From positions 3,782,001 to 3,846,000 of the forward strand of contig JALGAS010000004.1 in assembly GCA_023078685.1 (NCBI GenBank): 64,000 bases of DNA, given 5' to 3'. The notes beneath the pieces were generated by a model that was given only the letters and a program-made list of their open reading frames with translations, was not told the origin of the DNA and did no database searches. Shown here in pieces: positions 33,001-43,783 of this stretch. Positions within the stretch are counted from its first letter, which is position 1, and each line of letters begins with the position of its first letter. This stretch comes from Neopestalotiopsis rosae (lineage: Eukaryota; Ascomycota; Sordariomycetes; Amphisphaeriales; Sporocadaceae). A program made the position numbers and the translations under genes.

Positions 33001-33245
33001 TAAAATCAGTTGTCTACAAGAACGACAGTGAATTTAGTGGCTCCGGAAAGAATAGAGTGTACCAAAATGGAATGCTATACGAGTACTCAGGCCCAACGGC
33101 AGTGGTGGGACCATACACTGAGCAGGATGGACCGCCTCAATCCTCACACAAGTCACCGGGCGGGGTCCCTATGTTTCCTGATAAGCCAGAAAATATCAGA
33201 ATGCCGGTTGAACTGGATTCCCTGCAAATGATCCGATATGCTTAG
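30006..33245 (+). CDS. Fungal_N (STAND-leader-like) protein, unknown function
   Basis: This 1034-residue protein comes from exons 30006-30442, 30512-30841 and 30908-33245 (all phases agree; the second donor is GTACGC). The N terminus MDPLSIAASAITLTDAVAK is the signature of the fungal N-terminal domain (PF17111) found in front of NACHT/NB-ARC domains of STAND proteins. A helical stretch follows to about residue 250 (LIELKQLNQHLEN, RNLKSLVRAARDFH). Residues about 265-450 (SKMAQKALRKFDFPKAEQVL and after) look like TPR-type helices. The rest is Ser-rich and disordered with near-repeats such as TTYQVSDFSTSYGA and TAYQVSEISDSFAA. No Walker motif is present, so it is not a full NLR. Roles in non-self recognition are conceivable but unproven. 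Confidence 0.75.
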
Positions 33246-33602
33246 TAATGGCTAATTTCTTTTCTTCTTCTTTTTCTTTTGGAAAATACCCTTTTCTTTA
33301 CTCTTAACGTCGGCGTCACATCAGGCAACGGGGATACCCTGTTTCGGGAGCTCATTATTATGATTTTTCCATGTTTCTGATTAAAAATATCTTGATCCTA
33401 CCATGGCCCCTTTCCGTCCCGCGGAGGATCGGCTACATGAAATGAGGATTGATCAGAGTAGACGATGGATGGAGTATATAATAGTAAGGATTTGCTAGTG
33501 GGCTCGAAAAAGGTTTTTATGGTTTTCGAATGTAATTCTTGCATTATTTTGACTACTTTAATATACATTATACAGGCTCCACCCGGTGTCATTCGTAATT
33601 GT
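33246..33602. other. Convergent 3' region
   Basis: 357 AT-rich bases between the Fungal_N gene and the Pth11-like gene, with a T/C-rich tract at 33250-33300. It looks like 3' UTR only. Confidence 0.4.
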
Positions 33603-34917
33603 TCAAGCATCGTCACTAACTTGGACGATAGACTTCTTGACAGTGATGTTCCATCCGGTGCCGCCCTGCTCGAGACTTCCGGTAAGATTTGTTTCGCTGC
33701 TGTTGCCGCTCTCGTCCCAAGAGGAGATGTCTGACGCGTCACCCTTGACCTTCTGACTCCCAACGTCCTGCTGCTTGGAGCGCGCGCGGCCATAGTCGAT
33801 GACGGTGGTGACGCCCACGTCCTTGTTACCGCGGTCGTGCATGTCAAAGGCGTCCTCGCGGTTGTTGGACGGGTGGCCGCTACCGGTTCTGTGCCACTGG
33901 CGGGCCGAGGTGCCGTTGCCGCGCGCCGAGGAGCCGCCGAAGAAGGTCTTCATGAGCGGGCGGAGGGTTGCCACTCCTGCGGCGGTGATGCCCAGACCCG
34001 TCTCGACGGTGGACCATAGGGCGATATCCGAAGTAGAGTAGAGGAAATCGTCGACGTCGTTCAAAAAGTGGAGATAAGGGAATCGTACGATGGTCGCACT
34101 CGAGGCACTGTATAGGAACATCTGTTAACAATTTGCACAAGCGGCCAATAAGGAGTTATCTTACATGACACCAGCTGCGAGAATGGCGGCAACCGAGATC
34201 TTGACCTTTCTATTCATCTGCAGCGACCATACGAGGAAGATTGGCAGGATACTATATGTCCAATCGGTCACACAGCTGATGGCAGAGTAGCCATAGAAGA
34301 CATTGGTGACCACGGAGGTATCCAGACACATTCCCTCGGGAGGTTCGTTGCCAAATCGGAGCCAGAACAGGGCGGTTGGACGGCATTGCAGGACGAAGAG
34401 CATGAAGAAGGCGAAGCTGTAAAGCTCAGTAATGCCGATGACTATCCAGATGATGCTTTTGTGGATCTTGGACACGCAGATTCGGAGCAAAAAGATGGCA
34501 ATACTAGCTTTGATAGACATATTGCATAGGACGTAAAGGGGTTCGCAGGTCCACCACATCTATGACTTGTCAGAGTCTGGCATTTACGTTTGGCTTCTGT
34601 CCCGTTGCTTACCTGCATAGCCTTGACCCGATTCTCGATGGAAAGATTCGCAATGTGCTGTCCGGTTCCATAGACATAACCGGATATTTGATAGGCACAG
34701 TAGACGATAAAGAAGATCTGTTGGGCGTGAGCAAAGCATGGTCGACATAGAGGGATCCGAAACCTACCTGAGCAACGACGGCGAGCCAATCATCCATGGC
34801 AAATGCCTTGATCACCCGACCACGGCAGTATACTCGGAGGAGTGTAGCGATAGTAGTCAAGATCAAAAACAGATACGCAATCGCAGCGATCTGCGGGCCT
34901 CGATTATCGGTAGCCAT
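33603..34917 (-). CDS. Rhodopsin-domain (Pth11-like) integral membrane protein
   Basis: This is a seven-helix fungal membrane protein related to Pth11-type receptors but lacking the CFEM domain. Exons 34768-34917, 34613-34717, 34165-34559 and 33603-34107 encode 384 residues; the start reads MATDNRGPQIAAIAYLFLIL. Family landmarks are RVYCRGRVIKAFAMDDWL, the helix 3 region MWWTCEPLYVLCNMSIKASI, the loop CLDTSVVTNVFYGYSAISCV with WTYSILPIFLVW, and the last helix DIALWSTVETGLGITAAGVA. The cytosolic tail of about 110 residues is Ser/Gly-rich. The last acceptor was chosen among two because only CTATACAG keeps the frame. Such proteins sense surface or chemical cues in plant- and insect-associated fungi; no ligand can be named. 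Confidence 0.9.
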
Positions 34918-36473
34918 AATAAAGGAATGACTTCCGGGTTTCCGGTTGATGCACAAGTGGTGGAAAGAAATAACAAAAACGAGCGTCGGCGGCTACTCAA
35001 TCATTCAAATGCCCTTCCAGATAGGTATCGAGGCCTTCTAGGGTCCACAGTCTAGAAGGGGCGCACCTCGTGGACATGACACACGCAAACGGTGCCTTGC
35101 AGGGTGGAAAGTAACTTCTCCGAAATTGCGGCTCAGTCCATGTCGTGGTAGCGCAGAAAAATGCCCAGCTTCTGCGAATGAAAGATGGTCTTTCCATAGC
35201 TTTGCAGACTTTGACAGTGCCGTTGTGGACGGCGGGTGAATAGACCTCCTTTTACGGGCCGCCGGCGCCAAAGGAAGATCGTTGACGGCCAAGCACGTGG
35301 TAGTGGATCATCGTATTCCTTGTTTAGGAAGGGTCTAGAAGCTGCCCATTGCTTGGGTGATACGGAAGCTGAAAACATGGATCTTTTTGTGCAGAAAGAC
35401 TGGGGTTGTCTTGGTTTCAAAGCAAGTTTATTCGGAGCTCTCGGCCAACCGGCAATCTTGGTCTGTTTCAATGGGCATCTCGGTGTAAAGCTTACTCTTG
35501 GAACCATGTTCTCGGTGACGTTTTGAGTTGAACTGCGCACTCAGTGACCTGACTGAAAATTGTTCTCTGAGGTAGCACCATTGTAAATTACTGCAGATTG
35601 GAATCTGTATAACGCCTTTTTTTCTGGATAGGGACTAGGCTAGATCAATGCGGAATTCCATCCGCGGTGGCGTAGAAACGCTAGTGAGCACTTGTCGATA
35701 TTCAGCAAGGCTAGTTCAGCTAGCGAACAGCTTGACATGTTCTTTTCGCGCGGGTGACCGCAGGTGCGGGAAGTAAAGCACAGTTCTGTCCGCATTCTCG
35801 ACTAACAGAGTTGGCGGGGAGCTAAGGTTAGTCCGCGCGATTGGTGCCAGGCTGGTACGGATGACATTTCACCAGCACTTTGAGATCGAGAGCCATGACA
35901 TCGAAGTCGCAACAACAAATGCCTCCGCACAATTCTTTTGGACTGGCAAGCAATGGCTTTTTTTATCAGGTCAAAAGTCCATAGAAAGGACACTCGCGTA
36001 CTATATACACGCTGTATCCATCCATATCCGTACTACGAGATGTGATCTGTAGATCACTTAAGATTAATTACACTAGGGACATGTGGGAGTATACTGGAGC
36101 CTTCGAACATACGTACTGTAGCCTTTAGTCTCTCGAATAAATGCCAGATAGTCTAAAACCAAGTTGATAAGTTGAAAGGCGTCCTGAATTTAGAAGAATA
36201 ATAAACAAGTCACCGTGATGCAGCGTGACTGGACTGCTTTCTTCAATTGTTCTTGGCATTTTTTGCCTCTCTATACGACCGACCGTGATGAAAACTAGCT
36301 ACTCACAACGTTGGTTCACCGCTCTTATGTACTTGATGACCTCAATGCAATGCGGCCTGCATCTATGGCCGTTCGCTTGCCAAACGCATCAAAACACCAA
36401 AGTATGAAAACAAAAGCAAAAACAATAAGATACCGGGCATCATTAGTCGTCACTGCCGCTACTTGTACTTACC
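34918..36473. other. Long intergenic region between divergent genes
   Basis: About 1.56 kb separates the Pth11-like gene (minus) and the F-box gene (plus). Short ORFs on both strands between 35000 and 35540 lack motifs. 35560-36230 is AT-rich. I find no RNA gene, transposon terminus or long repeat. Confidence 0.4.
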
Positions 36474-38036
36474 ATGCAGCCGCATCTCACCCGGCTCCCA
36501 CCCGAAATCCTGAATGCTATTTTTGGGGAGTTCTGTGTGCACTGCCGGGACGAATCTTCCGATGCATACTTGAGTGGCGATGGACAGCAGCCGACTGAGC
36601 CATCATGGTATTCCTTGCACCGACATACGCTGATCTCACTCTGCTTGACGTCTCGACATATACTGCCATATGCTCAGAGCGTCTTGTACCATGAGTTTGG
36701 GCCTCGCTATAGCGATTCCTGGCGCACGGTGTGTTACAATTGGCCGGAAAGACTCGCAAACTTCCTACGCACCATTTCCCGCCGGCCCGATCTTGCTTCA
36801 TTGGTGAAAAGACTTCATATCGACCCCAAGATCATGTTCTTCGTCGACCCAGGGCAAGCTTTGACTGCCGCTCGAGTCGTTGCCGCCCATTTAGAGATGG
36901 ATGCCTCGGAGACGGAAGACTACCGTGATGAGTCCCAATCGCGGTCTCGCCAAGCCTGGCAGGGAAACCACCACGTTGACTCGGAGTCTTCGCGAAAGCT
37001 CGTTCAAATGATTTTCTTGCAGCTCCCAGAGCTCGAGGAAATCAGCTTCAAAAATTGCTTCCTCAACTCGCAGTCATTATTTCAATGTAGACGTACCCAT
37101 TCCATAGCCTCCTCTCGTACTATCTCACCAAGGCCTCAAATTCGCAGAATCAATATTGTGAACGACAGAGAAAATTTAAAGCATCTCAATGATTTTCGCA
37201 CTTTGGCCCCAGATGTTCTCGAATGGATTGCACCCGATCATCTCCAGGAGCTTCACCTTCACATGTTCGCTGCCAGCGATAATCCCATGATTCCGCCGCA
37301 GTCGTTGGCCAATCTCAAAACCCTGCGGATTACACGGAGTAGATTCGACAAGGTAGCGCTCTCTACGATTTCATCCAGCATTCGAGCTTTGGAAAACTTC
37401 ATCTACGAGTCGGCACCGCCAACCTCTTTTTCCGATTATAGTTCCCTTGCCATCGACGACCCTTTTGAGCCTTCCGATGCAGTCGACTGCCTTCAGAAAC
37501 ATAGACCTTCGCTTGCCAGGCTTCACCTTCAGTTGACTGACTACAAGTGGCGCAATATTGCCGTTGGTCGCAATCTCCCAGAAGGACGTTCGACTTCCCT
37601 CCATGACTTCAAGCTGAAGCACTTGCTCGTCAGTGCAAATGTCATATACGACCATCTATACGCCACGCCCGAGGGGACCAGCCTGTGGGGGAGCCTCTTA
37701 CCTACCTCACTCGAGTCCCTGGTTATCAAAGATTCCATATTCACCTTGGCGTCTGAACGCCGAATCGTGGCAGGGCTTTTAGGGCTCGCCGAGGCAGCTG
37801 CTGCCAAACAGTATCCCTGTCTCAGACTAGTCACCTGCGATGATATCGACCCTATCGACGCCTATCACAGGCATGGAATACCAAGTGCTTTCAAGGCCGG
37901 CGGCGTTGATTTCAAGCTCTCTTCTTGGCCGTTGAGCGAGGCTACTTCCAACGGCAACGGCTTCTGGCCCGGCGGCGATAGGCTGGTATTAAGTGCAGTA
38001 GAGCTCCCACCTGAAGATGAGGATGATCATCTCTGA
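36474..38036 (+). CDS. F-box-like protein with leucine-rich region, hypothetical
   Basis: This single-exon protein of 520 residues opens with LTRLPPEILNAIFGEFC, an F-box-like helix, followed after an insertion by RHTLISLCLTSRHILPYAQS, the second half of the F-box. The remainder contains irregular leucine-rich units such as ELHLHMFA, LKTLRITRS, SLARLHLQLTDYK and SLESLVIKDSIF, expected of a substrate-binding surface. F-box proteins recruit targets to SCF ubiquitin ligases through Skp1. Fungal genomes carry many rapidly changing members like this one, so the target is unknown. The C terminus is acidic (ELPPEDEDDHL). Codon use is intermediate between neighbours and housekeeping genes. Confidence 0.75.
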   Translation: MQPHLTRLPPEILNAIFGEFCVHCRDESSDAYLSGDGQQPTEPSWYSLHRHTLISLCLTSRHILPYAQSVLYHEFGPRYSDSWRTVCYNWPERLANFLRTISRRPDLASLVKRLHIDPKIMFFVDPGQALTAARVVAAHLEMDASETEDYRDESQSRSRQAWQGNHHVDSESSRKLVQMIFLQLPELEEISFKNCFLNSQSLFQCRRTHSIASSRTISPRPQIRRINIVNDRENLKHLNDFRTLAPDVLEWIAPDHLQELHLHMFAASDNPMIPPQSLANLKTLRITRSRFDKVALSTISSSIRALENFIYESAPPTSFSDYSSLAIDDPFEPSDAVDCLQKHRPSLARLHLQLTDYKWRNIAVGRNLPEGRSTSLHDFKLKHLLVSANVIYDHLYATPEGTSLWGSLLPTSLESLVIKDSIFTLASERRIVAGLLGLAEAAAAKQYPCLRLVTCDDIDPIDAYHRHGIPSAFKAGGVDFKLSSWPLSEATSNGNGFWPGGDRLVLSAVELPPEDEDDHL

Positions 38037-38054
38037 TATGGGTCACAACCTAGA

Positions 38055-38450
38055 ATGTCGTTGGATATTGACAGATATAAGGCGCTCGCAACCTTCTTCA
38101 TACCTACGGGTGAGGCACCACGCGGCGATAAGGGTGACTGTGGTGTCTACAAGATGGCTCCAAAGAAACATAATGACAGTGAGCTTGATGAGTCCAATGA
38201 GACCTTGGGATCAGACTTTTTTGACAGACTTCGCACTGAAATCGCGCTCAATGTCAATGGCTCGATTATATGCTATGTGTCGGATATACTTGGCTTTGCG
38301 CGTCTCAACCATAGCCACAGATCATCACTAGAGGATAGCTTGCTCACAATACCGACTCTGGCCCAAAAGCTATATCTATCTTTGAGCGCGCCGTCATTCA
38401 TGTCAATGGTGCTTCTACAGCGCAAGTCCAACGGCGATGTGCTGTCCTAA
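38055..38450 (+). CDS. Possible small hypothetical protein
   Basis: A 131-codon ORF begins 18 bases after the stop of the F-box gene in another frame. The reading (MSLDIDRYKALATFFIPTGE at the start) is not low-complexity and shows acceptable codon use, but no domain is recognised. It may be a short gene, a decayed 3' extension of the F-box gene after a frameshift, or chance. I report it at low confidence. Confidence 0.25.
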   Translation: MSLDIDRYKALATFFIPTGEAPRGDKGDCGVYKMAPKKHNDSELDESNETLGSDFFDRLRTEIALNVNGSIICYVSDILGFARLNHSHRSSLEDSLLTIPTLAQKLYLSLSAPSFMSMVLLQRKSNGDVLS

Positions 38451-39397
38451 GTCCTGATTGGGATGGGCAGCGCATCTGAGCTTCTCTGTATGCGTTTCCA
38501 GGCGTCAACAGAGCGATGAGTTCTCACTGCCATAGACTCAATTAGTCATTACGGAAAGATCGCCAGCGGCTTTTATAGCGACAGAGCTAAAGATCATAGT
38601 TTGAGCACAAGTATCTTATTTCCTCAAAACACAACCACATACGACCATAGACACTAGAAAACTCGGCATCCCGTCCGCTCTGCCCTAGATAAACTGGTGA
38701 TCGCTGGATTAGTACTCAGATCGGTGACGGCTGGGGAATCCCCGGTGTTGTATGTTTTTGATTCCTTTATTTGTTTTTGTTTTTAGCCCATTCGGGGACG
38801 AGATATCCCCTTAAATGGCAGCCATACCCTCCGTCCCTCTCCTCAAAGAGAGTCAATCTGTTGGTCCGATCATCGCGGTATCCGTATCCGGGTCAGCATT
38901 CTCTATCGTGACGGCAGAATTCATGTTGGCAGCTTGCGCAAACCAGTGAAAGGACAGCAGAGCCAATAGCGTTGGCAGAGACCAGGTATTGGAAGGCGTT
39001 ATCTCGAAGGAAGTTTGCGTAGCGGGGACATTGGGGACATAAGCCCCACGGATGTCCACTATCTACCCCAAAAGCCCCAAGAATAGCATGTCTTCAGGCG
39101 GGCGCCCGCTTCCTGTTTTAGCACAGGCGCACTATAGATTAGCCGTCACCAGTATAAATGGTTTATAGGCGAAGATCAGACCACGCGCTGCACTCCTCTC
39201 ACAGCATCTTATCTCAGGACAAGGCAATTTGAAAACAGACTTGAGTAGCGAGAGTATTACTTGTGGCCTTAAAGACTTTGCTATGTGATCAATTTGCCTT
39301 AATTCAAGATTGGCACCGCCCTACTCAACTGCGGCGTTGCGCCTTAAAAAGAAACACAGCATGTTGTCATTAAGTTCTCAAGATTGGCCTCAAAAAA
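38451..39397. other. Intergenic, no gene seen
   Basis: About 950 bases between the hypothetical small ORF and the 3' end of the ankyrin gene. A T-rich stretch lies at 38756-38785. I see no coding, RNA or repeat signal. Confidence 0.4.
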
Positions 39398-41965
39398 TCA
39401 CAACAAAGCCTGTCCTGAACCAAATTCGCGCAGTTCTTCATGAAAATCCACAGACTCACTCTCGCGAAACCTTGTATGTAAATGCATACCGCGGTCTTCA
39501 CTTGGTACCAAACTCTCAGAGTTATTAGGAACCCCGTTTGCTGCTTGCTGGAACTCGCAAGGATTTTCCAAAATGATATCATCGCAGTATTGAATATTCC
39601 AAAAGTCCAAATCCGCTTCGTCGACTTCGAGCGCGTCCCAGTCCTCGGGCCAGAACTTGTACATTGATCCATATTGATCACCAGCATCCCACCTTAGATA
39701 ATATGTTCTGCACATATCTTTTGCGATCTCAATTTCCTGGGAAGTTTTCTCCAGCGGATGAAGGATTACGGCGTAGGGACGTTGATGTCCTAATTTTCCG
39801 AGTGATCCGCTGAATAGCGCTTCGTCAATGTTATCCCAGGGCCGATGACGTCGCAGTATCTGTTCGATAGCGGCATTGGGTGCAGATCTGATGGATCTGA
39901 TATATTGGAGTCTCCCCTTTCCAATCGTGTTGACACCTGCGTCTAGCAGGTATTGAACCATATCGAGTCGCCCCGTAGCGGAAGCCCATTCGAGGCAAGT
40001 TGCGCCCAGCAGAAGTCCTCTTTCCGCGTTGAGATCAGCCCCTAGCTCAATCATATATCTCACGAGCCCAATCCGGCCAAGTCCAGCTGCAATCTGGAGA
40101 GCTGTGGCTCCCTCATGAACATAGGCTGGGGCATTTATGTCGGCGCCAGCAGCAAGTAATTGCTTAACCAAAGATGTATCACCATCAAATCCCATGTACT
40201 CGATGGCGGCTTGCAGCGCTGTTCCATTCCTGACACGCATCACTGCTAGTTTCCCATTTTTAAGGTTGTAATGTGATGCATTTACATCAGCGCCTCCGCT
40301 GATAAGTGCAGTGATGGCTGCCGTATGGTGCAAGTCAATGGCCAGTTGCAAAGGAGTTGGCGAATCGAAATGACCCCTGTACTCAAGATCTTCACAACTA
40401 TTTATGAGAGCCTCCAACAGGGTAAGATCTATTCCTTGGACGATTGCGAACTTGATTGTCCGGCCGTCGGTTTTGAATCCATGATCTAGCAACGCTGTGA
40501 TTGCTGGAAAGTTTTCGCTTTCGACAGCCAGATGGAGTGGCAATAGAGTGGACTTATCGGCCGTTTGCCAATCTCGCCAATCGGGTACCCGTTCCTCTAT
40601 CAATTTAGCAGTAGCGTATGGTACACCACCATTAATGCCCGTTGTCGCTAAGAAAGACGCTTCAGGGGCCCAGGAGCGCGTTTCAGGAGTTATATTCGTT
40701 GCTCCAATTTCGTAGTGATGCAATATAGCCAGCAGACAATGCATTGGAAGCTTTTGATGTGCAGCCAGCGCCAGCGCGGTACTTTCCAAGACAGGGTCCA
40801 GTAATTCCTTTTCAGCCATATGTCGCCTGCCTAGCATCTCATGGATAGGATGTGCTCGATCGAAAGTGTCTGTGCCAAAGGCACCGGCGATGATTGCGCA
40901 TAGTGATCCTGAACTATATGCCAGGGGATACTTTTCCAAAACAAACGCGACAACGTCTTCGGAATTTCGCGAAAGCGCAGACTCTAAGAAATGGCCGGTC
41001 TCTTTGGTGCTCCAATCTGGAAAACGACTTGTGAGATCGTGGATGGTCTCGATCGAGCACGATCCGAATGCTCTGGTCATTTGGACTGGGCTCAAGCTCT
41101 GACTTTCCGTTTCACGGAAAAGCACGTCGAAGGCTTCCATGTCATGACGCTCCAGAGAACTCTCTATCGCTTTACCCACAAGGAGTAATCGATCGCTTGT
41201 GGCATCGCAATGCAGAACTCGGTGTATAAGCTTCATACTTCCACAAGCAGCTGCTTGAGGTAGCATCCGTTCGTAGAAAACAATATCACGGTTTGTTGAT
41301 AAGAACTCGCACATTTCAGTGTCGCAATTTTCCAGTGCCAATTCCAATGGCGTTTTTCCTTCAAAGCAATGGTTGATGATATCAACTGCAAGCTGTCTGT
41401 TTGTCATCGACTCCACTATTTCGAGATTACCACTCTGGACTGCCAAGCGAAATGCTTGAGAACACACGTTGGCGCCACTCTGGATCAACGACGCCGCCGC
41501 AGCCCAGTGGCGCAAGTACACTGCTAATACAAGAGCACTCAGTGGATTGATATCAAAGTTGAATCTGACGTAGTCATCGTTATAAATGAAGCGAGGAGAG
41601 TCCACATCAACACCGTAGCCGATCAAAAGCTCGACGATTGACTCAGAATCATTGTACACAGCTTGATGTAGGGCACCAGGCCACGGCCACTCCTCTCCGG
41701 GCTCTTCGGGCTGGTAGTTCGGATCCGCTCCGTTCTCGAGTAGGATACGACAGGCATCCAAACTGTTTGCAATCGAGGCAGCGCACAAAGGCCACATCCC
41801 ACTGCCGCTGTTGCTTTGATTCAGGTCTTCGGTATCTTTCACGAGCCTCCGTACTAGAGAGGTATATGTATATGCGCAAGCTACTATTAACGCATCGAGG
41901 GTGGCGGAGCGGAATAAACTGCTCGAATTGGTGATAGTTCGTGAACCGCCGGGCATTGATGCCAT
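39398..41965 (-). CDS. Ankyrin-repeat protein, probably C-terminal part of a Clr5 gene
   Basis: An 855-codon uninterrupted frame encodes many ankyrin repeats. Typical units are ACRILLENGADPNYQ, IVELLIGYGVDVDSP, AAASLIQSGANV, TAAITALISGGADVNASHY, LVKQLLAAGADINAPAY with GATALQIAAGLGRIGLVRY, and LVRYMIELGADLNAE with CLEWASATGRLDMVQYLL. The final about 130 residues are non-repetitive (YYLRWDAGDQYGSMYKFWPE). The ATG at 41965 (MASMPGGSRT) is the conservative start, but the same frame stays open to 42115, directly behind a TTTAG that can serve as an intron acceptor. The upstream gene on the same strand has the Clr5 leader that usually heads such proteins, so this is probably its continuation. Ankyrin stacks mediate protein binding; the partner is unknown. 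Confidence 0.75.
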   Translation of the reverse strand: MASMPGGSRTITNSSSLFRSATLDALIVACAYTYTSLVRRLVKDTEDLNQSNSGSGMWPLCAASIANSLDACRILLENGADPNYQPEEPGEEWPWPGALHQAVYNDSESIVELLIGYGVDVDSPRFIYNDDYVRFNFDINPLSALVLAVYLRHWAAAASLIQSGANVCSQAFRLAVQSGNLEIVESMTNRQLAVDIINHCFEGKTPLELALENCDTEMCEFLSTNRDIVFYERMLPQAAACGSMKLIHRVLHCDATSDRLLLVGKAIESSLERHDMEAFDVLFRETESQSLSPVQMTRAFGSCSIETIHDLTSRFPDWSTKETGHFLESALSRNSEDVVAFVLEKYPLAYSSGSLCAIIAGAFGTDTFDRAHPIHEMLGRRHMAEKELLDPVLESTALALAAHQKLPMHCLLAILHHYEIGATNITPETRSWAPEASFLATTGINGGVPYATAKLIEERVPDWRDWQTADKSTLLPLHLAVESENFPAITALLDHGFKTDGRTIKFAIVQGIDLTLLEALINSCEDLEYRGHFDSPTPLQLAIDLHHTAAITALISGGADVNASHYNLKNGKLAVMRVRNGTALQAAIEYMGFDGDTSLVKQLLAAGADINAPAYVHEGATALQIAAGLGRIGLVRYMIELGADLNAERGLLLGATCLEWASATGRLDMVQYLLDAGVNTIGKGRLQYIRSIRSAPNAAIEQILRRHRPWDNIDEALFSGSLGKLGHQRPYAVILHPLEKTSQEIEIAKDMCRTYYLRWDAGDQYGSMYKFWPEDWDALEVDEADLDFWNIQYCDDIILENPCEFQQAANGVPNNSESLVPSEDRGMHLHTRFRESESVDFHEELREFGSGQALL

Positions 41966-42175
41966 TTTCCAAGAAAGCCAATCGTAGGTGTTGATGGCGA
42001 TGGGTTCCGCCTCTCTAGGATCGGTGAGAAGACCTTCCCCACGACGGAGCGATCTTACGCTTCCGTCATCTACCCCTAAACGCCCGTTGCCTCTCGAAAA
42101 TTTGCATCGAACTATCTAAATCATTGTCAGTAAGCGCTCCAAACCACATCCTTCAGCACCTCGGTGAGTATTTCT

Positions 42176-43783
42176 TCAGCCAATGGGCTGACTAAAAAGT
42201 CGACTAGGATGCAGGGTACTAGGGAAGTGTCCGAAAGCCCTTACCGCAGCTGACCAAACAGTTTCTTCAACGAGCAAAGGATATACTTGATAAGGGTCAT
42301 TTAGCCACTCCCCCTTCCGAAAGTTGCTCCGTTGAACCCAATGCATGGTTGTTGAATAGTAGCGTGATACATCTGCTCCGTAGTCTATCAGCAGATTTGC
42401 TAATGCAGTATTTCCCCTTTTCAAGGCATATATGGTGACAAGTCCGAGATCCTCTGTAGATTTGAGAGTCGGGAGTCGTGTTGTGAAACCACTACGAAGA
42501 AGTAAACTCGCCATATCAGTGGCGAATAACTGATTTGGATGCATCGTGCATGACCGGAGCATGCCGCGGCCGTCTTTGCATATCTGCTTCTGGGTTGTGA
42601 CGCTGACTGGTGGAAGAAGAATCTCAGTTGCCAACTGAAGATCTGTGTTGTTGATACATGCTCTCAGTGAGCTACACACATTGAAGGGTTGCCGATTTGT
42701 TATGACTCCGTCATGGATGAATCTGTTCTGAGCTACCAGCATTCTCACAAGATCAATTGATCTAGTTTGACAAGCGGCATTCCAGAAGTGATAGAGCACA
42801 ACTGCAATCGTAGGTTGCTGATCGGCAATTTTAAACAACGAGCGAATCGTTCTCTCGCTGACCAGGCCGAAGGAATGGATCAGGCGCACAATTGTCTCGT
42901 TATCAAAATCCAAATTGACAAAATTATTCGAGAGCTGAAAGAGAAGCAGCTCTAGGATGTTTGTGTCTATACGCGGCAATGTCTGGAAAATAGAATGAAC
43001 ACGCCTGATGTGCTCCCCAGCATATAGCTCTGGCATGAAGTTTCCCAACTGCGATGCAATTTGGCAGACCGGAAAGTGGTCATTCTCGCTATAGGAGCGT
43101 CGGAAAGTGACAGGAAGTAATTGCAGTGGGGAGCTCTCGGCGTTCTTTCCAGTGACGAAGTCAAGACGGACGGTTCGCTCTATGAGCGATCTTCTGAGAC
43201 GGAGCCATGGTAGATCACTACTCATGCTCCAACTGATGCGGCCGGCTTCTTCTGGCAAGTCACCTAGGCCTGGGCTGCAGGCGATTAGCTCACCGGGCGA
43301 TGGATTCGGCGGATTTTAAATGTCTGCCGCGATAGTTAGATTTTCCGAGCAGAAAATGTCGTTTGACAATACACCGATTCTCCAGGGGCGCTGCTCACTC
43401 ATGCTAAACTTTTCCCCCAACGTTGGCCGCGTAGCGTGGCGACTCAGTGCTTGGCGAATTTGTGCTTCTGATAGACACTTGCCGGATTTGACAAACACCG
43501 TGGGCTGCCCGTTTTTCTCTCTGAGCGACAGCTGGCTCGATATCCATTTAGCTTCTGGTGCTTTGATACCCTTGAGCATTTTCCATGATCTGAGTTGGTA
43601 GTCGATTTGATGTTTTCTGTTCCGTTAGTGAGCAAATCGCCCCCATCTTACGGAGTAGCAAACTGACTTGACGTCGTGTCCATCTTTTTTGAGGAGCTCG
43701 ATGATGTCTTGCAGCGTCTTGTCTTCCACCATGTACCAGCACCATATTCTCTCCCTATTGTCACGCCACTCCTCAGGCGTCAT
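42176..43783 (-). CDS. Clr5-domain protein (N-terminal part), gene model uncertain
   Basis: The start MTPEEWRDNRERIWCWYMVE and DKTLQDIIELLKKDG form the first half of a Clr5 domain (PF14420). A 51-base intron (43617-43667) joins it to KHQIDYQLRSWKMLKGIKAP, the second half, so that the whole domain is restored. The frame then meets TAA at 43316-43318, but continues open in the same frame beyond it to 42176. A 105-base intron (43270-43374, GTGTAT donor, GCTAAT branch, CCCAG acceptor) removes the stop in phase and yields exons 43668-43783, 43375-43616 and 42176-43269, 483 residues. The middle section is helical with one ankyrin-like unit (ALANLLIDYGADVSR). The domain was named after fission yeast Clr5, a silencing factor, but most fungal members are uncharacterised. 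Alternatively the TAA is a real nonsense mutation. Confidence 0.6.

Noticed and set aside
35236..35526. 96-codon plus-strand ORF in the long intergenic region
   Set aside because: No domain, no neighbouring exon in phase, overlapped by an equally featureless antisense frame.
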